A stretch of 32,094 nucleotides of DNA from Auxenochlorella pyrenoidosa (taxonomy: Eukaryota > Chlorophyta > Trebouxiophyceae > Chlorellales > Chlorellaceae). The stretch's first letter is position 1; every line of letters starts with the position of its first letter. The stretch is taken from contig KQ482063.1 in assembly GCA_001430745.1 (NCBI GenBank), positions 395,337-427,430 on the forward strand, written 5' to 3'. Position numbers and translations under genes: made by a program. Below are positions 21,465 to 30,380 of this stretch, piece after piece. The notes beneath the pieces are model-generated. The model had not been told where the DNA came from. It did no database searches and saw only the letters and a program-made list of their open reading frames with translations.

Positions 21465-21508
21465 AGCTGCCGCCCGGCGCCTGCTACACCCACAGCGTGG
21501 TGCTGGCA

Positions 21509-21513
21509 TTACA
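21509..21513 (-). promoter_or_regulatory. Candidate poly(A) signal of the ClpR gene
   Basis: TTACA on the plus strand (TGTAA in coding sense) lies about 330 bases after the ClpR stop at 21842. Confidence 0.5.
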
Positions 21514-21841
21514 AATTGAGGCGCCTACTGGGGGCACAGCAGTGAGAAGGTGCAGGCTGGGCATGATGCGGAGGGCAGCACGGAGAGGGGCTGCGCAAGA
21601 AAGAGGAAGCGAGGGGAGGCTAGCAGGTGGCGGGTGGGGCAGGAGCAGCTGAGAAGGGAGAGGCCGAGGGGACGCCGAGCTGTTTTGCCGTGCTTGCCGC
21701 CCGGGAGAGCTGCGCCGCAGGCCCAGCAGGCGTACCCCAGCTGGCAAGGGCGCCGGCAGCGCTGCCTGTTGGCACGCAAGCTGGGCGCCTGCCTGCCAGC
21801 GCAGTTGCGGTGCCTCTGCCCAGAGCCGAAGGTGGGTGCGC

Positions 21842-24367
21842 CTACCGGGCCACCAGGCCCGCCTCCTTGTCCCACTGGTCGGCGCTCTTGACGTCGTCGA
21901 TGATCTGCAGCGGAAACGTGGCACCGGAAAAGGGTTCTAAAGCAATGAACTCGGGGTCATAAATTGCGGGGCAGGGCAGAGAAGATTCGTTCTGACAGCC
22001 CAGGGCTGCGCCGCCGCGTGCCAGGGAACGTCGGAGACCACATACACCCCCTGCCCTGTGCGGCCCCCGACCGAGCCCGCAGCATCTCCCAGCCGGCCCA
22101 GGTTGTGCACACCAGGCGCGCACCTTCTTCTCCGGGGTGACCACGCCGTCGATGATGCCGTAAGCCAGCGCATCGGCGGGCTGCATGTACAGGGGCCGCT
22201 GCATGTCCTGCAGAGGCGGGGCGGGGAGCCGGGGCCAGGGCAGCGGCAGGACGGCGTCAGCGGGGCTGCACCACATGCGCTTGGGAGACCGCTGCGGCGG
22301 CGGCGCGAGGCACTGGCCGGCAAGCCCCGCCTGCCTGGCACTTGTAATCCCACTGCCTGCTTTCCTTCGCACATCCACTCACATCCGACCCTGACAACCA
22401 TGCTGTCCTGTCCAGCATGGCGCAAGCTGCTGCTGCCCACCTTGTCCAGCTTCTCGGGCGAGTGGCCGGTGGTGCGCGACAGGATGTTGAGCATGTTCTG
22501 CTTCTGCGCCAGCACCTCGCGCCACTTGATCTGGATCTCGATCGCCTGCCGCTGCCCCGTGGGCGGCACGCGCGGCTGGTGCAGCATGGCGGTGGCGTGT
22601 TCCAGCATGAAGCGCTTGCCCTTCTCGCCCGCCGACAGCAGCATGCACGACTGGCCGATGGCCACGCCCACGCCCACGGTGTGCACCTGCGGGAGGCAGG
22701 GGAGAGGCGCCGTGAAGCACTGCGCGGCACTGTGCGGCAACCGGGAGAAGGTGGCAGGCACGTAGCGCGGCGGCGTCCCGCTGCGGAGCGCCGCCGAAGC
22801 CAGAGTGCAGCCCGGCGCGCTGCTGGGGCGCATGTCCGGGCGCACAGCCGCCGCTGCCCCAGAACAGGCTTGCCTCGTTCTTGACGAAGCACATGGTGTC
22901 GTAGATGGCGGTGCCCTCGGTCTCAAAGCCCACAGTCTCGCCGTCGGCGCGGGTGGTGCCTGTAACAGGGGCGGCGCACGGGACCGGCGCGGGATGGGGC
23001 GCGGGCTCAGAGGCAGTGGCGGGCCCCCCGTCCTCTCTGCCGGGGCACGATCCTCTGGCAGGGCGGATACGGGGGACCATGTCCAGCGGAGTAGAATGCC
23101 TGTGCTTGTGCCGGCGCCAGCAGCAGTGCCCACGCCGTGAAGCACGCGCAGCTTGCAGTGCAAGCAATGAAAACAACACCAACACCAACAAGAGTTGCAG
23201 GTGCAGGTGCTTTAACAGAAGCGCCCACCCGTGGAGTTGATGTACAGGTACATCGGCTTGGTGCGGTCCTTGTGCTGCAGGTAGAGCATCTCCGCGATGA
23301 TCAGCTCCGTGACGGCGGGCACCAGCTGCAGCAGAGGAGACGGGGGCGGCCAAGGGGTGATCGAGAGGCTGGGCGGGCAGCTCTCGAGCGCGGGCAGGGC
23401 CGCACGCTGCCAAGGCAGGGCTGCGGCAGGTGCAGGCGGCATGCACGCAGCGTGGCGCGGCGTGCAGCTAAGGCAGGGCCGCGCAGCGTGGCGCGGCATG
23501 GGCGCACCGGCATGCCCAGGTAGACGATGCGCGAGTCCAGCAGCAGCGAGGGCAGGTCCGGGGGCGGCGTGCGCGGCTTGTGGTCGTCGTACGAAGAGGC
23601 TGCACCAGCGCACGATTGCGGGCAGGAAGGGGGCGAGTTGGGCAGGGGACGAGGCAGGCAGGGCAGACCCGGGGGGGAGGGGGGGGGCCATTCTGCAGGC
23701 GGGCGGCAAGCGGCGCCGCGCACAGCGGCAAGCAGCGCGAACCCAGTGACGCCCGAGTTTGGATGCAAGCCCCGGATGCACGGCTCTGTTGTCTGCCCGC
23801 AGAGCCAGGGCCAGCCCGGCAAGCTCGCGGCTCGTGCACGCGTGCTGTGCGGTGGCACCTGCGCTGTGCACGCCGCACCTGCTGCTGCGGGGGCGCCGCC
23901 GCGCGCCTGCACATCCAGCTGCGCCGCCGGGGGGGTCCACAGCTGCTGGAAGCGGTGCAGGTCTCCCACATCGGCCGCAGCTGGGGTGCCTGCAGCAGAA
24001 CAGTTCACCACAAACGGTGGACGTGTCAGCGATACGTTGGCCGGCAACTCCAAGGGGGGCGATGCCCTACAAGCACGCTGTCAGCTGCGCGCACTGTGGT
24101 GAGGCACGTATGGCGGGGCACCGTGGGCATGGGCCTGCCAGGCCAAATAGAGGGACGGGCCGGGGCAGGCTGGGCCACGCTGCTGCCGCCACCGCCGCCC
24201 TTGCTCCTGCCTCCGCCGTCCAGCCCGCCTGTAAATGCCACCAGCATCACTCTCTGCTCACCCTGCACAGCTGCCACTATCTGCTGCCGCTGCTGCCTGC
24301 CCGCCCGGGCGCTGCTCCGCCGGTGAGGCAGGCTGCAGGGGCGAGCGGCGCTCAGCTGCATGGCCAT
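21842..24367 (-). CDS. CLPR1: Plastid ClpR (ClpR1-like), inactive subunit of the chloroplast Clp protease core, 323 residues, 8 exons
   Basis: Exons: 24367-24262, 23989-23879, 23599-23508, 23325-23229, 22959-22874, 22686-22441, 22207-22124, 21991-21842. Residues 1-35 are a transit-peptide-like Arg/Ser/Gln-rich stretch. The ClpP fold follows, with RTPPPDLPSLLLDSRIVYLGM, YLYINSTGTT and RPLYMQPADALAYGIID. The catalytic Ser position (within AIGQSCMLLSAG) is Gly175 in place of Ser, the hallmark of ClpR, while His200 in MLHQP is kept. INSTGTT plus the ending WDKEAGLV favours ClpR1 over ClpR2 or ClpR3; ClpR4 is the alternative. It would sit in the mixed ClpP/R ring of the stroma. The intron after exon 5 has a GC donor (GAG|GCAAGC). 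The last acceptor is doubtful; the family predicts an exon start at 21964, where no AG exists. Confidence 0.87.
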
Positions 24368-24787
24368 GCCGCAAGTAAGCACCTCCGCGCCGATTGTTGG
24401 TCTTCGGGAGCGGGGACGAGGCCCAGGGGGAGAGTGGGTGGGATAGGCTGCTGCGAAACCTCCTTCTCCCTGCAACAATGTTTCAAGGGCCCTCCTCGGC
24501 TGTGGTATGCCGTCCGGGCCAGCGAGGAGCGCCCTCCACCCGCTTCCATCCATGCCCTCGTGGAGGCCAGCAAGGCATGTGCCACTTGCGGCTTTCTGCC
24601 GAATGCATACTTTTGTTCACGAATTCGCACCTGGCAATCGTGTTGTGAATCGCTAGCGAGCCTGCAGAGCGTCCCAGCTGCGAGTCCCGTTTTCGGGCTC
24701 GGCCCACAGGCCGCCTGGTCCGCTTCTGATCGTTGCTGTATCACCCGCCGGTTGTTGCGACACCTTTTCAGCGACACACGAGCCACC
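24368..24787. promoter_or_regulatory. Divergent promoter region of ClpR and TFIIE-beta
   Basis: 420 bases separate two start codons facing away from each other. Both neighbours are housekeeping genes, so a bidirectional promoter is plausible. No specific element is identifiable. Confidence 0.5.
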
Positions 24788-26887
24788 ATGAGCTCATATG
24801 TGGACCAGGTGCTCGCCAAGTTCAAGCAGGGGCAGAAGGCGGCCCTCAAATTGCAAACAGAGGCCCGCCAGGAGCGCGAGGAGAAGCTGGCCAAGGCTGC
24901 AGCAGGTGGGCACAGCTGTGAACACCCCCTCCGCCCCAGCCGTCGCCCGCTGCTTGCTGTCCCCTTCTGTGCACAACTGTGAACACCCGCATACATAGGA
25001 TAGCAACCACCCCGCCTCATCTGCTTTGTGCAGCTAAGGCCAAGCCCAAGGCGGCAGGACGCCCTCGCAAGGCAGCCTCTGGCGATGTGTCCGCCTCGGT
25101 TGCCTCTGGCGGCGGCGCCGCTGCCGCCACCCTCGACTGGAAGCAGCGCAGCCGCACAGCGGCGCAGGCGGTCCCGCTGGGGGTGAAGATCAAGGCTGTG
25201 GTGGACTTCCTGCGCGCCTCGGGGGAGCCGCAGCGCCCCGCTGCCATCGCCGCGGGCACCGGCTTGTGAGTTCCCAAGCAGTGCCCGGGCCAAGGAGTGT
25301 CGATCGGCTCTTACCATGATGTTTGGCCGCACCAAAGGGAAGCAGCACGCGTGACAAGTTGCGCTGCTCACCTTAACAGCCCAGCGCCATACTGCTATCT
25401 TTCGGCTTGCCGACCCTAGCTGCTCCCCTTGCGGCCTGCCTGCAGCAACCCGCAGGTGGATGCCCAGCTGGCAGCAGCGCTGGCCTCCAACAACAAGGTG
25501 GATGTGCAGGCAGATGGGCTGTACCTGTACCGCCCAGGTGGGTGCTGGGACGGGCGCTGCGCTGCGATGAGGAGGGCAAGCGCGCAGGAGGATTTCGCAT
25601 GGTACCCTCTCGGCGTCAGCTTGCAGGGCTTGGTGGCATCTGCTTGCCAGCCAGCCGTGTCTGCCCTCCGTCTGGCCCCTGCACTCGGCTTGCTGGTCCC
25701 CCAAGGGCTGCCAGCACACGTGCGCGCTGAGTTGCGCTCCACCAGCTGCAGCCAGAGGCCACTCTGGCAGTGGCAGACACGTGCAGCACTGAGCGGCACT
25801 CGCCCTGCATTGCTGCCCCCCACCCCCACCCTTACCCCACGCCCCCCTGCAGAGGTGGCCAACGTGCGCAGCAAGCAGGAGCTGCTCGAGCACCTGCGGC
25901 GGCGTGAGCGGCAAGGCGAAGGGTACGCCGCGCTGGGCGAGCTGGCAGACGCCTACCCGGGGGCGCGCCAAGACCTGGAGGCGCTCAAGCGGGAGGGCCA
26001 GCTGCTAAGCCTGCCGGCGGCCGACCCGCAGCGCAAGGAGGTGTACTACCCGGTGGACCACCGCCTGACGCTGAGGGTGGATGCCGACCTGCAGGTGTGG
26101 GATGGGGGTGGGGGGCTGCTGGGCATCCAGCAAGTTTGGCTGGACCAGGTTGTGAGTTTGTGTGTGTGCGCGCGCTCCCGCGCGCATGTGGGTGTGGGTG
26201 TGGGTGGTGGGGGTGGTGTGTGTGTGTGTGTGTGTGGTGGGTGGGTGGGTGGGTGGGGTGGAGTGGAGTGGTGGGGGGGGGCGGTGTAGGCGCTGTAGGG
26301 GCGGCAGGAAAGCGAGAAATACAGGGGCAGGGTGCATGAGGGGTTGCTTTCTGTTCAGATAGAAGGAGGGAGAGCGCAGAAGGGCAGCAGCGTGTGCGCA
26401 GACGTGTGGCAGCGCTTCTGCTGACGTCGTGGCCGCGCCCTGGGGTGCAGGAGCTGTGGCTGTCGCTGGGGGACCAGCTGCCGGATGATGAAGAGGAGGT
26501 GGCGGCAGAGCTGCAGAAGATTGGTGAGCGGGCAGGGGGGGCGCCGCGCCTGCCAGGACGGCTCTCGCGTGGTTGCCGGGCCTCTGTCCAGGAGCAGGAG
26601 GCAGCGGGGGAAGGCTCATGCATGCCCCCAACCACCCATCAGCCTTTTCCAACCCTTACCCACCCGCCGCACCTCGTCCCATCTCAACCCACGTTGTGCT
26701 GCCTAAAACACACACACACACACCTGCCGCAGGGCTCACGCCCGCGCCGCGGCAGGTGATCGAGAAGCGCGAGGCGCGGGAGCGGAAGAAAAAGGCGCGC
26801 AAGGCGCGGCGCCTCACGCGCGTCACCAACGTGCACCTGGCACACCTGCTGGAGGGGGATGCCCCCGTCAACATCGAGACTGCGTGA
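24788..26887 (+). CDS. GTF2E2: General transcription factor IIE subunit beta (TFIIE-beta), 303 residues, 6 exons
   Basis: Exons: 24788-24905, 25034-25265, 25446-25537, 25853-26094, 26451-26523, 26733-26887. TFIIE-beta joins the RNA polymerase II preinitiation complex and helps recruit and regulate TFIIH. Residues 1-40 are a charged helix (FKQGQKAALKLQTEARQERE), followed by a Lys/Ala-rich linker. A first winged helix (about 87-147) starts LGVKIKAVVDFLR and ends GLYLYRP. A second winged helix (about 151-230) includes RSKQELLEHLRRRE and EVYYPVDHRLTL. The C-terminus has the basic segment KREARERKKKARKARR then TNVHL, as in the family. Length is near the usual 290 residues. All phases agree and all donors are GT. 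The start is the first in-frame ATG, in a CCACCATGA context. Intron 4 holds a GT/GGTG repeat. Confidence 0.9.
26157..26281 (+). repeat. (GT)n and (GGTG)n G-rich repeat in TFIIE-beta intron 4
   Basis: GTGTG runs, then GGGTGTGGGTGG, a (GT)9 tract, four GGTG units and a GGGGGGGG run. It lies on the sense strand of the pre-mRNA, so RNA G-quadruplexes are possible. It closely resembles the repeat at 1-60. Confidence 0.88.
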
Positions 26888-27578
26888 GGGCCCGGCAGAT
26901 GGTGCCCGCAGGTCTTCCGCGCCCGGCCCCCGCACCAGCCGTATGCCATGGCCGCCTTGACAACGCCGCCGCCTGTGCTTTAAACCCAAATGTACCCTGA
27001 TGCTACGCATTCAATTGTGCTCTGTTCCGCACTGCTCTTCCCTGTCTGCTCCGCCCTGCCCTGGCACCCCCATCTCCCTCCAACGGCCTTTCCTGTGGGC
27101 ATTTTTTTTGAACAAATCCTTTAAAGCAAGTCCAGCACCGGTGCATGACACAGCTGAGAGGCGGGCAAGGTGGTGCAGCTTGGGAGTGTTTGAGGGTACA
27201 TAGTGCATGAGGATTCGGCAGCGCATTTAGTACAGCCAAAGGCTTGGAGGAGAGGGGTACAGGATTACATAGCACTTCTGGGTAGGGCATCTGGGCGGAA
27301 GATGCGTGGAGAGAGATGCAGGCGGAACACGAGGATGGGATGCCTGCTGCCTGGCTGGGTATTAATCTAGACGAGTGCTGACCGGGCCGCCAGCGGGGCA
27401 CGCAGGCTTGCCTCACCTGCCGCTGGCCGCCGTTTCCGCCCAGTCGATGTCACTGACTGCATGGACGCTCGCCTGCTCCGTCCTGTCCTTTCAGTTGGAG
27501 ACATGCGCCGCGCGCTGCCTGGGCTGCCCGCAAGCGTGCAAACACTTGGAACACACGCGGCAAACTGACGGGCACACA
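26888..27578. other. Convergent 3' intergenic region
   Basis: 691 bases between the stops of TFIIE-beta (plus) and ClpP (minus). It holds a TTTTTTTT run near 27103 and a poly(A) signal for ClpP. No TGTAA is evident for TFIIE-beta; the variant TGTAC occurs near 26991. No gene is supported. Confidence 0.55.
27265..27269 (-). promoter_or_regulatory. Candidate poly(A) signal of the ClpP gene
   Basis: TTACA on the plus strand reads TGTAA in coding sense, about 310 bases after the stop at 27579. Confidence 0.5.
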
Positions 27579-29793
27579 TCAGAAGGGCTTTGGCGCGTGC
27601 AGCAGCATTGCGTCTGCCTCGGCGGGCGGCCGCTGCTCGATGACTTCATCCACGATGCCAAAGCGCTGGGCCTCGGTGGCAGACATGAAGTAGTCACGCT
27701 CCAGCACCTCCTCTGGGGGGGGGCAGGGTGGGGTTTGGGTGCGGTGGGGGTGGGGGTGGTTGGCGTGTGTGTGTGGGAGGTGTGGGGATGGCTGGATGGG
27801 TGGGGTGGGGTTTGGGGGAGTGTTCTGCATGTGTGTTTTGTGTGGGTGGGGGTGCTGGGGCGCGTGCACGATAGGCCAGTCAGCGGGCAAGCCGCGGGTT
27901 TTTCCAGGCGCCCACGCAGGGGCGGGCAGGGTTGCCAGACTCCACCCCTCTGAGCAGCGGAGCCGTGAGCGGCGGAAGGGCGGGAGGGGCGGGGCTGCAA
28001 GGCCCGGCAAGGCAGGCGCTGCCACATGCACACGATGCGGTGGGGGGCACGCCGGATCCAAGCAGGGCGGGGAGGCGCGCCCCCCTCACCGACGCGCTGC
28101 GACTCCTGGCCGGTGTGCCGCACGTACAGCCCGTTGAGCAGCTCGCGCATCTTCAGGATCTCCTTGGCTGCGATGGCGATGTCGGAGGCCTGGCCCTGCG
28201 CGCCGCCAGACGGCTGGTGCAGCATGACGCGGCTGCCGGGGGTGGGGGGGAGGGCGTTGGCGGGGGTATGGGGTTTGGAAGTGCGGGGGATGGCCGCAAG
28301 CAGGGGCAGATGGTGGGTGAGGGCGCTGAGGGAAACCAGACCAGGTGCAGAGTGCCGAGGGCAAGCAGGGCAGGCAGGCGGGCTGTGCCAGCGCTGCCCT
28401 TGGCCCGCCAGCAAGCCGATCGGAGGGCAGCGACAAGCAGCGCGGCACCTGTGGGGCAGGCTGCGGCGGTGGCCGGCCTCGCCGGCGGCCAGCAGCAGTG
28501 ATGCCATGGAGCAGGCCTGCAGGGGGAGTGGGGGTGGGGGGTGGGGTGGGGGTGGGGGGAGGGGGGGGGCGCAGGGTGACCCGCCGGGTGGAAGTGCAAA
28601 GGCGCAAGTTGCAGCATACAAGCAAACAGGCGCCAGCGACGCAGCGACGCAGCGGCTCGGGCCACTGCACCGGCGGCGGCTGCCAGTCAATGCCAGCGCA
28701 GCCAAGGCAAGTCCGTGATATGCTGCACAAGTGGCTCCTGGCCAGTCAAAGCAAGGGCAGCCAAGTCAAGGCCATGCAGTGCACCAGTCGAAGCCAGCGC
28801 TGCCAGGTGGCGCACCTGCCCCACCGCCAGGGTGGCCACGGGGCAGCGGATGTACTGCATGGTGTCGTAGATGGCCAGGCCGGCGGTGACGACGCCACCT
28901 GGCGAGTTGATGTACATGCTGATCTGCGGCAGGAAGGTGCGAGCAGGGAGGGCGTGGGGCCGTGCGCGCAAGCTCCACGTACCAGATGTTTGGATTGGGA
29001 CCGCGGTTGGGTGGGGGTGGGGGGGGGTCGGGGGAGGGGGGCGCCCGTGCGGCTTAGGCTGAAATGGTGAGGACAGCAGGCGCGCCCTCGCCAGCTTCCA
29101 TCCGAATCCTCCCGCCCGCCCCACCCCCACCCACTCCCCACCCACCCACCGGCTTCTCGGGGCTCTCGCTCTCAAGGTAGAGCAGCTGCGCCACCACCAG
29201 GTTGCTCATGTGGTCGTCGATGGCGCCGTTGACGCACACGATGCGCTCCTGCGCGGCAGGTGCGGGCAGCGTGCGCAGCGTGGGCAGCAGCCGGCAGGTC
29301 GCCCCGTGGCGCCCCGCCCCAAGCGCGGCTGCCAGCTCCGGCCCCTCCACGGCTGCAGCAAGTTGCGCCCCGTGGTGTGAGCATGGCTGACTGAGCCTCA
29401 CTGGCCACACAGGCCGAGAGTGAGTGCGGGCCGCAGGCGCGCTGCGCCACGGGATGGTCGGTGGCGCAGCTACGCAGCAGCCGGCACGCCCCGGCCAAAG
29501 CGTTTCGCAGCATGCGCCGGGCATACAAGGCTCAAACGGCTACCTGTGTTGGGGCTGGCTGGCACCACCTGCAGGCGGAGCCAAGGTGACCCCGCCTCTG
29601 CGATCAACCCTGGCCCCTGTCAAAGCTGCCCCCAGCCCTCCAGGATTATGCTCACCCGCAGCAGGCGCGAGTAGATGTCAAAGGCACGTTCGCCCCGGCT
29701 GGTTGATTCGATGACCACAGGGACCAACCCCACCATGCTGCGGGCCTGCTGCGACAGCGCGGCCGCGCGCCGGGCTGCCGAGCGCGCCAGCAT
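27579..29793 (-). CDS. CLPP: Mitochondrial ATP-dependent Clp protease proteolytic subunit (ClpP), 229 residues, 6 exons
   Basis: Exons: 29793-29656, 29248-29150, 28923-28816, 28516-28449, 28232-28090, 27712-27579; all phases match and all donors are GT. ClpP is the serine peptidase ring that works with ClpX. The N-terminus [19 protein letters not shown] is Arg-rich without acidic residues, a typical mitochondrial presequence. The mature part begins at about LVPVVIE. It then has [38 protein letters not shown] and [14 protein letters not shown] with the catalytic Ser. [13 protein letters not shown] follows with the catalytic His, and ERDYFMS with the catalytic Asp. It resembles animal CLPP and plant mitochondrial CLPP2 much more than plastid ClpP3-6. 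The active site is complete, unlike the neighbouring ClpR. Confidence 0.92.
27713..27865. repeat. G-rich (GGGGTGG) low-complexity tract in the last ClpP intron
   Basis: GGGGTTTGGG, GGGGGTGGGGG and GTGTGTGTG units. In coding sense this is a C-rich pyrimidine tract upstream of the final acceptor. Confidence 0.75.
28517..28573. repeat. G-rich tract in a ClpP intron
   Basis: Repeated GGGGGTGGGG units end at the acceptor of exon 4. In coding sense this is a very long C-tract preceding CCCTGCAG. Confidence 0.8.
29007..29042. repeat. G-rich tract in the second ClpP intron
   Basis: GGGTGGGGGTGGGGGGGGTCGGGG-type sequence, C-rich in coding sense, between exons 2 and 3. Confidence 0.75.
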
Positions 29794-30380
29794 CGCCGCC
29801 CGGCCTTACTGCAGACCAGGCAGAAGCAGGGCAGGGCTTGTGACAGCAAGCCCGGACAAGGAAGGCTGGTGGCGCGTGTGTGCCCAGCAAAGGTGCAGGG
29901 ACAAGGTGCCGGACGGGACGGGCGGGAGACGGTGGCACCAGCGGCGGCAAGAGCTAGGAGGATTACGGCAGGGCTGGATCGATGCGCAGGCTGAACATCG
30001 TGATCTATGGTATCGAAAGAGCGGGCAAGCCAAGCAAGCGGCAGCTCTCTCACTGTCGGCTGACTGACGAGCTGCGAAGGAGAGACCTGCAACGGTCTTC
30101 GCTGCAATTGATGGAGCCTCCAGACTGTCTGGACAGCGGAGGGATGCTCGAAATTAAGCCAACGCAGCAGGAAGGAGGGCAGGGTTTTGATCATGCAAGA
30201 AAAAGGTGTGTTTGCGCCTCGTCACGAGCTATTCTCGCGGCGTCCCTTGATCTAATTCTCACATCCATCTAAGGGCTTCCGGAGGCCACCATGGTGTTGT
30301 GACGCAAACCCCTTGCACGCCTGCCGGCCCGAATGTCGTCCTGGCGTTGCTGAGTTCACCCACTGGATTGCTGAATCATC
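29794..30380. promoter_or_regulatory. Divergent promoter region of ClpP and the LW-domain gene
   Basis: 587 bases between two divergent start codons. Composition drops toward AT-rich near 30000-30280. No specific element is recognised. Confidence 0.45.

Larger units (their letters stand above)
21371..21841. other. Convergent 3' intergenic region
   Basis: Lies between the DUF6737-like gene (plus) and the ClpR gene (minus). It contains one poly(A) signal for each. The remaining sequence is purine-rich on the plus strand with no supported gene. Confidence 0.6.

Noticed and set aside
23854..23912. A further GC donor (CAG|GCGCGC at about 23911) in ClpR exon 2
   Set aside because: Its phase (0) does not fit the next exon, whereas the GT donor after 23879 gives the required phase 1.
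24352..25971. 539-codon minus-strand ORF across the TFIIE-beta gene
   Set aside because: It is antisense to well-supported TFIIE-beta exons and runs through introns. The translation shows no domain and has GC-bias composition.
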